A DNA stretch of 64,000 nt from Mactra quadrangularis. Taxonomy: Eukaryota; Mollusca; Bivalvia; Venerida; Mactridae. Positions within the stretch are counted from its first letter, which is position 1, and each line of letters starts with the position of its first letter. Where the stretch lies: positions 36,321,267 to 36,385,266 of the forward strand of contig CM046308.1 of the NCBI GenBank assembly GCA_025267735.1, written 5' to 3'. Below the pieces are notes generated by a model that was not told where the DNA came from, did no database searches, and was given only the letters and a program-made list of their open reading frames with translations. Positions 13,401 to 28,400 of this stretch are shown here, piece after piece. The translations under genes were made by a program, and so were the position numbers.

Positions 13401-16400
13401 TATTAGGGCAACTTGAATACTGACACCACTTGACAGCCACCTTCTAGAACAACTCATCATAGGCACTTACATTATTCAACTTATAGGCAGTATAAGAAGA
13501 AACAGATACAAAATACTCAATTATATATGAAAAAAAAAAACAATTAAACATACTTGACATGTTAAAGTTAGAAAGATTTATAAAAATATAGGAATGATGG
13601 ACAAAATATAGTATAAATATAGAAAATATGGGACACTTTTGAAAATATAGGAATGAAACCCAAAATATAGGAAAATATATGAATATAGGAACTGGTTGAC
13701 AGCCTGTATATTTAAAGTTTGAAGTTGGTACCTAAAGAAATAAGACAGTTGCAGTAAAAAACAAATATTTTTAAAGAAAACTCTAAGTTCAAGGGGAGAT
13801 AACTCTGAAAAAATATTTATTTGGAGTTATGAACCTTGTCACATAGATGTGGTTGATAATAAGGAACATATATTTAAAGTTTGCAGATGATACCTTACAA
13901 AATAATAAAGTTATAGTAAAAATATTTTACTGCCCAAAAACTTTAATCAGAAACATGGACGCGGAGGCCGACGATAGGGCGAGTAGAAGAGCTCTCCATT
14001 TACTTTGTAAAGTCGAGCTAAAAATCAACAGACCGTAACCAAAATAAAATATGCACATGTCAGCTTGATACCTGATTTATGTATGCTTGAAGTTTGAATC
14101 AATTTCCTACAGTAAGTGCTAAGAAAAAGCGGACAAATAAAAGATACATACCCAACCAACTGACCAACTGACAAGCTGACTCCTATAAATACCCCTAAAC
14201 ATAGTTTTGGGGTATAATATTCCCATTCCATCTATTTCAATATTAATGAACATTCCAATTGAAATGGCAAGCAAACTTAAAAAAAGTTATTCTGTACAAT
14301 CAAAAATTTAATCACAAACAAAGCTTTACATCAATAAGGCAATAATTGTAAATGTTAGTGTACATTTATTGAAAGGGAGACTACTCCCCATGTCTTGTAT
14401 TATTACAAGCTCTTCATTTAAAGAGTACAGTTAGCCTATAAAGAATTTCTGTAGAGGGTTAATATTAAGTTACTGAATTAAGACACTAAATAGAGTTAAT
14501 AATTACACTAAATTAGAAATTCACACAGTATACAAATGGTCTAAAGGCCTGAGAAAATTGACCCTGTACAGCAGGTCTTAATACATAAACTTATAATTTT
14601 TCATGAGCCAAGCCTGATTTTTGTATAGTTTGAAGTAGAGAGCCAAACTATCTAGACTGTGATTCAAGTCAATCCAACTGTCATTCATAAAATAATAATG
14701 AATATACAAGGAAGTATTGAATATAAGGAAAAAACATCAACATATGTGTGGCAATATTTCTGACTTAGATAAAACTCAAAATCCTTTAAAGGTACTTGTT
14801 CACAGATTTGGTTTATTTTTTCTATAATTTCAAAATACCATTCAGTGTCTGTAATTGTGTCCAAAAATATAATTCTTATTATTTTAGGACAAACTGACCT
14901 ATATGTTGCAAGAAATATACAATAAAGGTCACAAAAATGCTCTAAAAGTGTCTATACCGTGACAAACGGGGTAGATATTTACTACATTAAATATCATCAT
15001 TTGTAGTTGTAAGTCAATTTGCACTAAAACTGCCATTATCAGAACACTACTTTTCTGCTTCCAAAAATATTTCTTTACAGTTTTGATAGTTTCAGAAAAA
15101 GTTGATATTTATTTGAAATCTGTGAATGAGTACCTTTAATACTAAAATGGCTAGTTTGGGTCAATATTGAATTATAATATATAATGGTCTAGTACCAGGT
15201 CAAATTTAACAGACAACAATGTATAGGCATTGTTTAGAATATTAATGCTTCAGTTCTATGTCATAATCAACATTATTGATAAAATCACTCAAGCAGGTTA
15301 AGCAATTTGAAGCAAGATTTTAATAAATCAAGACAATAATGAATGCAAGCAATGTATTATACCATTACATGTACGTATTTAAATATTTCAACTAAAACGT
15401 CAAGAATAAGCATCAATAACTACAGCAAGGGTCGGCCAAAATTCAAGAATTAGCATCATTAACTAATGCAAGGGTCGATGAAAAATTCAAGAATAAGCAT
15501 CAAAAACTAATGCAAGGGTCAATGAAAAAATCAAGAATAAGCATCAAGAACTATAGCAAGGGTCGGCCATTAAATTCAAGAATAAGCATCAATAACTAAT
15601 GCAAGGGTCAATGAAAAATTCAAGAAATAGCATCAATAACTAATGCAACGGTCAAGGAAAATTTCAAGAATAAGCATTAATAACTATTGCAAGGGTCGGC
15701 CATTAAATTCAAGAATAAGCATCAATATCTAATGCAAGGGTCGATGAAAAATTCAAGATAAGCATCAATAACTATAGCAAGGGTTGACCAAAAAATCAAG
15801 AACAAGCATCTATAACAATAGTCGTGTTCAACAGATAATGGTCTTAACATAAAGTAAAAAGCCAGAATATATAGAAGAAAAAACAAACATGCACATAAAC
15901 AAAAGTGTGTTTGATAACATCACCTGATAGATGGAACAGGTTCCCCGAGTGTTCTCTATCTACAAATGATAATTTTAAAACAAACAAAAAGAATATGAGT
16001 GGGATTTGAATTTGAATACAAATTCATAATGTATAATTGCTCAATTTCAAAATTGTGCAAACTATCCAGTGCAGGGGCCCGTATTACCAAGGATCTTATG
16101 ACTCAATTTGGTTGCAAAACCTTCCATATTGTATTGTGTTTTTATCATAAGATTTTTGATAATAAGCTGCCCAGAGTTATATAATGCTTTTGCTTTTTAC
16201 CTACAGGGCTTGAATTTAAGCTCACATACTCACAAAATGCGAGAGTATTTTGAAAATTGTGAGTAACTTTTTTTTAACTCACAAATTTTCGCGAGTTGAA
16301 ATTGACGCAAAAATGTTACTGTTTAAACAAATGAGGCTCAAAACAGCATAGAAACGGCCAGATAGATCGATAGTATGAATTACAGATTCAATGAAAAACA

Positions 16401-19400
16401 TGTTCAATATTCTTGGTCTATTCCACAATAACACCTTTGTTCTATCCATAGCTAAATATATACTACATGTAGTTTGTTTTTATATCGCATATATTTTTTG
16501 TAACTATGTATGCTACTAAAAATTTGAGAAAAATGTGAAAGTGATTTGTTTCATTTTACAAGTTGAAACAAAATCCACTCGCAAAAATGTGCAAGTCCAA
16601 TTTTAATCAACTTCGAGCCCTACCCTAATACTGGTGTTAATCATTTCTTGGTCAGTTATTTATGCAAACCTTTCTGAACTACGTTCTACTTAAATATTAG
16701 CATACACTTTTTCAATAGAGGAATAGAGGACCTCCTCACATGGAGGGAAAACCAACTTCATAGTTTTATTTTCATGGAAGGGGTTGTCTAACTTTGATAT
16801 GGATTTGATCATGATTTCTGCATTTGATGTTTCTTATACAAGCAACTTAGCCATGATTTTAGTTCAACAAGCACTTCCAACAGTCATCCTCTTGTAACCC
16901 ACTAGTCCAACGCCAATGACAAGTGACACTTGATTTATGCCAAAGAAAAATACTTATTTCATATAGTCAGGCTATCGAGAAATCTGCATGTGACTACATA
17001 ACATAATATACTGTAATAGTGCTAAAGAGAACTAGGCAAATATTACATTAGATGAGTTTGGTTGCCCATCTAAAGACACATAACCAAATAGATTGTTGGT
17101 ATTATACCCCAAAACACTGTAGGATTTAATACAATCATGCACAAGTCACAATGGACAAACCATTTTACATTAGCCCATAGACTAAATGACCTTCATCAAT
17201 AAGCCTCAGACAGACCAACACTATCATGTGATAATCTATAGAAACAAGACCTTGACTCATTCAGAAATGATGATACCATGGTATATGACCACCAGGAATT
17301 GACTGGAAGACTTCTTTCTCAACTGGATAATCAGGCTTTACCACAGTCAAAAAATTTATCTTAAGCCTAGATTATCATAAGAGAATTTGCTCTACATAGA
17401 ACAAACAGGCCTAAGTCTCGTCAGACTGTATTCTAAGCTAAATGGGATAATAATAAGATACTATGCTCATCATTGGTTCCCAAATAAAGGGTACATTTAC
17501 AGTGGACAGAGCTAAGATTTTGTTTGAGTCACTAACAACCCTTTGAATGCATGCCACACACACAAATCAATTCAAAACACTAGTCAAATTGTTCAAAATG
17601 CAAACTTTCATATTCAGCAGGCATTAACTGGTCATCACAAAAAAGCAGTAACAACACTGATTCAATACTTACATTTAAATAATGCTCTCAGAATAAATTT
17701 GTCTAAATCTTTTATACAACTTCCCCAGCCCTTTATATTGATGACAGTGAAGAATGAACTTTCAGATCCTGTATCACCCTGAAATAAATGTTAGGCATAA
17801 AGGTCAATACATCATAGTACAAAGGAAAAGTGGTCCACATGTAGGACAAGTGCTGGGGTTTCAAGAGGTCTAAGGTACTAACCCGAAACAGCCAATGCTA
17901 ATTTTCTTGTGCAAGAAATTTACCTACAATTGTTCCACATCACCTCGGTGTAAATGGGTTCTGTGAGGGATCACCAGCATAATGAAATCAGGGGTTATCA
18001 CACAAAATAGCAGTCATCTGAACATGAACATAGAAACAGACTTTTAATAATTAATGGAACACCTGAAAAGGCCCATAATTGGAAAAAAATATACTTCACT
18101 CATCGATTTAACCCACTTGCGTAAGACATCATAGAAAATGTGGGTGTTCTTCCATAACAGGAGACACAGTTTACTCTTGATGGAAAGGTAGCAAAAAAGT
18201 CCAAGAAAGCTAGCTATGTGAACTGAATGCTGCAAAAATACTGCAAAACATTGAAAAACAATGCAATCATTACCTTAAATTTTGTTAAGCACGGGCCCTT
18301 TATATCATGCTATATTGTAAAGTGTAATATAACCTGGGTCGATAGTGCAGTTGGTAGCGCACCGGGATTTGGAATCTCGTGCCCGAGGGAGTGAGGGTTC
18401 GAATCCCACCCGGGGAGGTTTTACCCTTCCATGAAAATTTGACAATAATGTCGATTTTCCTCCTTTGATTAAATAATAATATGGAGAAGTTTCCAGTCTT
18501 GTCGAAGGGTAGGTGAATACTGGTTATAGACAATGGTCCAGGAAAGCTAGGTTAGGTGCGCTGGGCGCCGTAAAATGACCTAAATTGTGTTGACACGGCA
18601 TTAAATTTAATTTTAAAAAAAATAAAGTGTAATATTATCAACTAGCTCAACATAGAAAATATTTATTTAAACTAGCCTGTCTTCAATTTTAACTAGTCCA
18701 GTGGTGCTTTTTACAAAAAAGCTTACAAAAAAATCGTAAGTCAAAAACAAGAAACATCAATAATACGCTCATTTTTTGTTTATCAATTAAGATATTATAA
18801 AAGTTGTGTTGAATTGGGTATACCCTTTGAATATCACATCATGATTATGCTTATTAACCCACTGACTTGGAAGAGCTAATTATATGAAACTGACTTACGA
18901 AGATTTTTTTCGTAAGAATTTTTGCACCACTGGTCTTCAGATTAGTTGGTTAAGGTGATGACCACCGTGTTACATCAAATCAAATAAACAGAAGACTTAC
19001 ATCGGATGCTAAGGTTACGCATTGTATCAGTTTATCACGTAGAACAAATTTAGTCGTTTCATCCTCAAAATAGGACGAATAATTTCTCATTATCATTTTG
19101 AGTAATTCTGGTTTCAGGAAGTTTTCAACATAATCAGGATATGAATCAGACCTGAAATATTCAATAAAATAGATATATGTATAAATGTTAGAGCTGTCAT
19201 CGATTCCAACGATATCGCTGTATTGTCAGTATTCATTTCCGATCAATAATCGATATGCATTTTGAAATATCGATAAAAAAAGCCTACATAGGTAAAAATA
19301 TAAAATTCACTATTAAGTGACAAATTTGTAAGACAAACTTTCTATCGTAAGTGGAAACAGGTGCGCTGATATATTATGAGTTTATGACAACATAAATGGT

Positions 19401-22400
19401 CTATATAGTACTGCAGTGAAGGTATTGATATATATCGGTGTATCGTCAATATATATTTCTCGATATATCGATATTGTCGATACGAATCAAGCTCAATCAA
19501 TGACAGCTCCAATAAATGTATAGATTGAAGCAGATTTCTTCTTTACCTTTGTCCTACTAAGAAGGCTGGTGGTTACAACAATGGACTTTTAACCATTGAT
19601 CAGCCAGTTTACAATTAATACAAGAAATGTAATGTGGAAACCACATTAAATTCAGATTTAAAAACTTTAACGCAAAATTTAAAAGGAAAATAATCAATAA
19701 TAAAGCCAGGTAGAGTTGCAGTTACTTTCTAATTCTGTTCATCAAATAGTATATTATCATTGTATGAAGTTTTATAAAGATCTGACAATAAATGACAGAA
19801 ATATATGCTAAATTGAAAACTTTAACACAATTGTTAACGACACCGGACAACCGTTGAAAAAGTTGGCTAAAACTTTAATCCAAAACCTTCATGTTTTTTC
19901 TTTGAGAAAGATGTTCTACTATTATTACTAAGTACACTTTTACTTCCCCACCTTCAAAAAGGCCACCATAGAACTAAAATGGCAGTTTCTCAGCTGGGTT
20001 TCTTGGTTGTCACTTATGGAAAGTTGGTCTCCCCCCCCCCCAATAAACCATTTTGCCTTGCATCTAATTCTTCAAAACATATCCCAAAGGAGTCCAACGG
20101 GGTAACATTTAAATGAATCAAAAAGGTAAAGTAGTATGTGTAAATGTTAAGGACATAGATCAGCTTAGTGAGGCACAGTGAATAAATGAAAAAATATATA
20201 ATCAAGGCTCAAATTGACTTGCAAATTCTTGCGAGTTGATTTCATTTCAAGTCACAAAAATATAGAAAATTGCTAGCATTTTTTTCTCCAAAATTTTATT
20301 GCACACATATTAACTATTCATAAATGCAATAAAAAAACAAACTAGTACTATATAACCTATAGACAATACAAAGGCATTATTGTGGGATAGACAAAGAATA
20401 TTGAACATGTTTGTACTGTGAATCTTAATTTAATGCTATCGATCTATTTGACTGTTTCAATGATGGTTTGAGCCTCATTAGTTTGAACAGAAATATTTTG
20501 GCAGTGATTCCAACTCATGAAAATTTGCTAGCTAAAATAACAGTTACTCACAATTTTCAAAATCCATTCACATTTTGCGAGTATACGAGCTTAAATTCAA
20601 GCCCTGTATAAATGGAGTAAAATCAAAATAAGTTAACCATGCCAAAAATATAATATTAAATGTATACACTATTTTACTTACTTATCATGTACTTCTTCAT
20701 AAACATAAGCTAATATATCTGCAATACCTCCACTTCCCTTCAATACAACAACAGGCATTTTATTCTGTAAGTAAAATAATACTTGATCGATATTTTTAGG
20801 TGAACCTTGTACTAGCAGACCTACTACTGGTATAAACTCATCTATATCTTCCGCTAGAGTATGTGGATCTTCAGCCTTATCGGAGCCTGTAATTATACAT
20901 ATACAAGAAATGTAATGTGGAAACCACATTAAAGCCGGATTAAAAAACTTTAACACAAAAATTGCAAAGGGAAATAATCCATTATTAAGGCAGGTAGAGT
21001 TGTGTTTACTTTCTAATTCTGTTCATCACATGGTATGTTATCATTGTATGAAGTGTCATAAAAATCTGACAATAAATGGCAGAAATATATACTAAATTGA
21101 GAACTTTAACGCAATTGTTAACAACACCCGATGCCCGACCGCCCGCCCGCGTTTCGCCAAACTACTAGCCGATTTTTTTTGTTGAAAAATCCGGCTAATA
21201 AATTAAGATCAGGGTTAGGTTTTTGCTGGTAAAAATGAGTTTTTTTTCCATTCAAGTGGCAAAAACTGGGAAAAAATGGCAAATACTGAAAATGGCATAG
21301 ACAGTTACTGTTTAAACAGTACTTGAAGAAGAAAAAAAGAACTAGAAGATAGTTTCCAAATTTACCAGTTAGAACTAATAATTTAACTTTTTCAATTCAA
21401 CAATCACTAAACCATGTCACATTGTCAACATATTAGTGTTTAACTTGTTTACGCCTGGTTTATGATCAAGATTGATGGTCGCTTGATGCATATGAAAGAG
21501 CCTAGTAAAGTTTTAACTCTCCGCAGCAGTTAATTTCCCTTAAATTTGTACAGTAACATTTCAAGTAACATAGCCTGACATCAGTGCAGGCACAGTAAAC
21601 AGTCGAAATTAGTGACTGGTAAATGTTGATAATTTTAGAATTTCAGAAAACATTTAAGAATATCAAATAACATTTATGTAAGGAATTAGGTAAACTACCA
21701 GTAGTCAAGACTCCTGCAGAGACCATCTGTTTTAAGTGACTTTTTTGTCTGGATTTTCATATGAACTGCCTCACCTGCATTACAAACAGAAACTAGATTT
21801 TACCTATACTCATTAATCTTTGAAATTTCTTCTTTTTCTTTATTTGACGTGAAAATTGTTGTTCTATGGCACATCTAAGATTACCCTGGCTTAAATCTCT
21901 CTCATCTTCTTCAATCATTATAAAATGACTATGATCAGGATTCAATTCATGTATATCTGAATTTCTCTTATCACTATCATTAGCCTCGTGAACTTCTTCC
22001 TACAATGAAAATATTTGATTCTTATATGTAAACAAGTATTAGCATTTCCAAAAATCGCTGTTTAGCCATGTATTCTCCGGTTTTTAACCCTCCTAAGTCT
22101 ATTTATAGAATACAAGAATAAGCTAGAATTATCTATTGGAGTGCCCTGGCTAAGATATGTAAAACATTGAGCTCGTTTGATTAATTCTACACACTGTAAG
22201 ACCAGATTAAAACCATCGAATGAACAGGTGCTGTCCAGACATGTTCCGACCATGCACGTACAAAAGCATTATTATGGTAGACTTCGCAATTTAAATGTCC
22301 ATTTGGCATTTGGAAAACTATATTTTATTGATTAGCCAACCGAAATATTCAATTTAAGTTCTGCCTACATTCCGGCAGCTAATCGAACGTTCATATTTAA

Positions 22401-25400
22401 TAATAAACTCGCTTTGAAGACAGGTTTGCTTTTTTTCAACAAATGCAAGTTTTTTTTAAGAAATGAACATGTTACATTTAGTTATGCATGTTTTCTGGTC
22501 TTATATTGAAACTTCCTTGAAACTGGTACTCGTTCATATATCGATAATGGTATTTTCTGGTAATACAAACAGGTAACCCGACAAAACACAGCGTCGACGA
22601 GTCAATACACGCATCCCTATTTTGACTACTCAACATCATAATTTAATCAAGCGACCTCAAATGCATCGTTTTGATTGGCTTAAGGCAACCGGTGTCGACA
22701 CAAAAATGCTAAAATCTTGATAATTGTTTATATCGCCGGCGATAATAATGTTTTTCTCATATCTGCTGCGCAAATTTTGTCATTTCTTATTTTCAAATGT
22801 TTTTAATCCATTAATCATTATGTAAATATTTTATATTACATTGTAATATGTTTGACCTCTCAACCCCTAATGCTCCCTGTTAGAATCACTGGGATTCCTC
22901 CCAAGTTTTATTAATCTCTAAATCCCGGGATATTGTTAGTGTCAAACCCTGCAATACTACATTAAATCAATCAAACACTAGAAGAATATTACCGTTTCAT
23001 CAAAGTAAGTACCATAAGGTACAGCATCTTTAGGTACAATACCAATAAGTGTAAGTCTACGTCTTCTTTGTTCAGTACAAGCCAACATTGGATGTGAGAA
23101 GAGTTTAGTACTAAATAGTTCAGTATTATGTTCATTGACAGCATCACCAATAATCTTTGGTATTCCAGCATCTATACCATTAGTTATAATCCACATGTTG
23201 GTAGCATTGGCTGCCTACAAACATAAACAACAATGTATACATGTGAGTTAACACTTTGTAAGACAAATTTTCTTCGTATTATAATTATATACCGCATTTG
23301 TATAGCCCTCTTTTCATATTGAATATAATTTTGTTTAAAAGCGCTTCACAATCATATGCATAGTAAGAAATACGAGCATAAATAAAAACGAAAATGAAAA
23401 ATAAAAAAGATTAAGAGATGATAAAGTATAAAAACATAAGCTGAAGATTAATATAAAACTAAAAATTAGTGATCAATTAAGTGCTCATAGTAGTTTAAAA
23501 ACAACAACAACAACATAACAAGTGGATTTTTAACTGTAAAAGATAGTGAATGATGTGAGTGAGTGATAGTGGATTGTTGGTAGAACGACAGCCAAATGGT
23601 CGATTGGGAATCAGGCCGGATGCCACAAAAATCCATGATTGCAAGGTGCAAAGTTAGATTCTAATCCAGGGCTCCCACCCGAACATCCATAATTATCAGT
23701 GCCTGTGCGTCCCACCAACCATCATGAACTATTGATAGTGAAGACACTCTAAAAGTTCTTTCATAGCACAGTTAAGGTGGGTCGGTACCTTACTCGGAGA
23801 TAAAATCGAAAAAAAAATAGTATGTTCACCGATTATGATATAAGTCGTAAAGATTCTACATTTCATCACTAATTCAGGGTTTTCACGTCTAAAAGGGTTC
23901 GCCAATTGCCGAGTTATAACATTTATTTTCATATTAACGCAGAACGGTGGTCAAATTCTTATCACCATTTTTTAAAAGTACACACTTTCTGTGTCATTTA
24001 ATGCAATAAAAAAGGGATGTGAACGTTCACAGTTTTTCACAATTTTGCGTTCAAAGTAAAATTACCTTCATAACAACGACGTAAATATTACGTTCCGCTG
24101 ACGTTATGATTTTGCGTTATGTATGTTATTTTCTTGTAAATTAAATTTTGTAGTTTCTTTCCTGTTATTAATTAATTTCTTTTAACATTCGGCATCTGAT
24201 CTGTTCAAAATTAATTTAACATAAGTCAATAGAAGTCCGCTTCTACTTATTTTTGCAACAAATGGTTTAATCACAACGTCAGCGCAACGCCATTGCAATG
24301 ATGGTAATTTTTCTTTGAACTCGATAATATAAAAAACTGAGAACGTTCGCTTCCCTTTTTTATTCCATTAAAATGACATTTTCAAAAATCGTGATAGGAA
24401 TTTGACCACCGATCTGCGTTAATCTTTACGACTTAAGAGATATTTAGATAATCAGAACAAATTAATTGTATGCAACAACATTTCAGAAACATTTTGGTAT
24501 AATTATCATTGGCCTCGGACATTCATTATTTTAAATATGTGGGTTTAATGTACTTGCATGTCTGTTTATAGCGCGAACCATTGTGACGTCCATGACGTCG
24601 TGAAAAGAACGACCACGTCGCTAAGGTTACCCGAAAAAAACAAGAAGCATGAAGGTATATGCCTGCCAACTTATATCATAATCGGTGAACATAATTTTTT
24701 TTTCGATTTTACTCCAAGTAAGGTATCGACCCACCTTAATTAAATTGCTATCACTTCCAAGTTTAAAAATCATTGTATCATTGTTTATTTCATTCATTTT
24801 TCACGCTATGGGAACTCTATTTCATCATTTTCCTCATTTTGAGTTCCAGCAAAAGTTATTTAGCAGCCTCACTTCTATGGTCAATGTGTCTCATTGAATC
24901 AATATCAAGTTTGAGGTTTTTTTGTCAATTTATATCCAAAAGAAAATGCACGGATTTAAAAATGCAAAATTAAAATAATTTAACAACAAAATGCTTTAAC
25001 AATGTTTTGAAACTCCATAGAGTACAATTCAAATTGTCAATGTGCGAAGCGACTTTTAGAGGACAGTGTTATTAACTATGAAGAGTGCTTACCTTGAGTA
25101 TACCTTTCTGGAAGTCGTCTTTTAATCTCTGACTTTTCCATGGTTTAAAGTTCTCACAGGATGATATAATAGACAAAACAATATTGGGGTTCTTCATATT
25201 CCAAATTCTAGCCATAAACTCTGTAACTTCTTGCATCCTCGTATCATAACCAACGCATAGACAATCTTTCTTTAACTGAAAACAGTAGAAATACCAGTGC
25301 AACAATATTCATGACAAGACTGTTTACCTTTCACAGTAATTCTTATGTCTTTATCTTAAATAAACTTATAAATTTGTCACAGACGGTTTGAAAATCAACA

Positions 25401-28400
25401 CGTCATGCTTATGTTAAGATATTCAGTAGGTTTGAAATGTTCAATATGAAATAGGGACATACCTTGTGGAGCTCTGTGGACATGATATAACTTCTAAGAA
25501 CATTCTCCCTCCTACCACTGATTCTAAATTATTTAGGACAGTTGTCAGTCACTGATAGATTTATATTGCCAAGTAACTGATTAGCTGCAAAATTCAGAGA
25601 TAAATCCTTTCTAGGATCGATGAGTAGGTTCACAGACCACTGTGATATGACACAATGTGTTGCTATAGCAATAAACCCAATAAAAATTTATTCATACCTC
25701 ATATTCTAAAGCCGAAGAATCTTTCACAAAGCTGATTCTCCTCAACGTTCCTCATATATGATGATACATCATCTAAATCTATAACATTCATTGAAGGATC
25801 TAAACCATCTAGCTTCTTATCTGTACCTGTAATAAAATAGTCACAGAAATTTTTCAGTACCTGGGTGTAGACAATTGGTGAAATATTTTGGGGAATGAAA
25901 AATCAGAGATAACCCCCCGAAGATGGGGAAAACTGCATGATTTCAAAGAAAATTTAAAAGGGTAAGGCACCTGTAACAGTCACAGTTATAATATAACTAT
26001 CAGGGCTTTTTGATTATATTATAATCAAAAAGCCCTAATAGTGATTGTATTCAATTCCCTCCGAAAGTTCTTGGTCAAATAAAATTTTTGAAGAAGAAAA
26101 AATGACCAAGAATACCTAAAGTATGAATGGAAGTTGAAAGTTTTAAAATTACTGAAAACCTACTCTCAAAATACTGAAATAGACAGATTTCATAAAAAGT
26201 ATATACATGTATTACATTGAGTAATTTTAAATTAAAATACAGTCATCAACTTAAATTTTCAGAGTACTAACCTAATTTATTGTTATGTAGTAAAAGGCAA
26301 AAAAACTCAACTAGCCTGACAAAATGACTATTTCATATACATGTATAGCCAAATAATTTTTTATTGGTTCTGAGTAACTTTTACACTAGTGATTTAATCA
26401 TAATGTGAGAATTGTTACGTAATTTAAGTTCTGCAGTGGCTCAAATGATATAAATCTATATTCCAGTCCATCTGCAAGTCATACACCTCCTTGAAGTCAG
26501 ATATTTATTACATCATGCAACTTTTCCATAAATTTTAATTCACAAGTGATTATTTTTCTCTTAACAAAGGAAAATCAATTCCATAGTAAAAAATTTCAAT
26601 CTGTCATAATGTCGTAATAAAGGAAATTATTAATTTCAAAAAGTAGGCAAAAATTGGATTTTCCATGAGACAGTGTCTATTGTTACCAGAGATAATAAAA
26701 TGTCAGCAATAATTACCTTATATTTATAGATATACTAAATAGTTATATAAACAGTCATAAAATACTTGTAAATCAATAGGTTCTGACAGCAACTACAGTA
26801 AATCTTAGAAACAATCTTAAGCATTACTTTTTTTCTTTTCTGTTTCTATTTATACAGTTTAAAGTCATGTCAGAACAAGTTTTGGTCATTTCAAGGCAGC
26901 CAGCCCACAAAACCAAGATTTCCTGGACCTTTGTTCTCATTTCTCATCTACCATTCTACAAGACAACTTCTCCATATACAGTAAAACCTGTCATATGTGA
27001 CTTTCTGGTGGACCATCCAAAAACTGTCACATATGCGAGTGGGTCCTTGAATTCAGTAAGTCACTCACTTTACTATAATATTAATAATAAAGACTTTATT
27101 AAACAAGGCTACACATTTGGATAAATGGAGGAGTATCAACATTATTGTTTTTTTTGTAAATTTGCTTGGACGAGTACATTGTATACTTTAATTTTAGGCC
27201 TAAAATGCATCAATTTGCATCTAAAAAAATTAAGGATTTCATATGATAAGACATCTGCAACAAAAGGGCATAAAATCTAAAAAAGAAGGAGTCTACAGTT
27301 ACACAAGTATTACATATAATTTTAATATGTACATTGTAACATTTCTGTGTGGACCATATTGAAAATTGGTTTTAATGTTATCCACATTAAATAAAGTCGT
27401 TATTATTATTATTATTATGGAACTGCATCTCCGCGTCTGGACTGTGTCTAGGGTTCATCGACTGTGCAAAGCTACTCTCACTTCTAGGTGTATGATTGTC
27501 TATATTTCGTACAGATGTAGGAATACTCTGAGCTGGACTTACAATAAATCTATTATTAGACTTTTTACCGTCAAGTTGTATGGGTTGTGATACTACAGTA
27601 GCAGGACATATGACAGTTTGAATGGGTTGATGAAAATCATCGCAAAAATAGTTTTCAGAAATGTTAGACAGGGATTCTCCATGTTGGATAGAAAAAATTA
27701 TTGAAGAAGTTTTTGATGCTCTATCCACACTAGTTTGATGTGCCAACTTTCTCCCGCTCTTTTTCGATGACATACTTTGTTTAGATGTAGCACTGACAGG
27801 CGACTCTGGCCTATGACGAGCCATTGAATGTTTCATTTTTCCACTCTTTCTCGATGCATGACTATGAGGTGAATCTGGGTAGTGTGCAGGTTGATTGGGT
27901 GAATGATCCGGCTTCTGAGGTAAAGTGGCCGATGTGAATGATGATGATGATGGCTCGATCAATGATCCAGCGAGACTTACATTGGACACTGATTTGACAT
28001 CTAAAAAATCAAGAAGAAAAACATGTGTAATTATCTAAAGAATAAATGATATATCAATATTGATTATTACATAGTCCGTAATGCACGTTATCTAGCAGAG
28101 GATTATGCTGTTAGTGCAATTAAAGTATGTCCCATCGGATTCATGTAAGCGGAAATCCCATAAATCACTTCCATTTGTTATATAATTCAGTGTAATATAT
28201 TATCTATCAAACCACATGTCCGACTGACAGCGCTATTAGCGCTTTGATTATCATACCCAAACTAAGTATAACTACATTCTATAGTGCCATTCAAAAGTTC
28301 TTGGTAAAATGAACTTATGAGAACATCTCATATGCAAACCTCTAGTAATTTTACTATTTATAAAGTTTATTTATGCAACATCATGTAGATGAACTACTAT

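Larger units (their letters stand above)
9725..17672. other. 7.9-kb TRPM intron
   Basis: No exon was seen. It contains the Tc1-like MITE (10323-10704), the foldback element (12035-12477), degraded dispersed repeats (13200-14040), a TIR element (14787-15138), a 44-bp satellite (15399-15812) and a hAT-like element (16204-16624). Confidence 0.75.

Noticed and set aside
23729..23932. 67-codon minus frame and its counterpart near 24558-24743
   Set aside because: Both arise from the paired arms of the TTAA foldback element and share the same arm-derived peptide.
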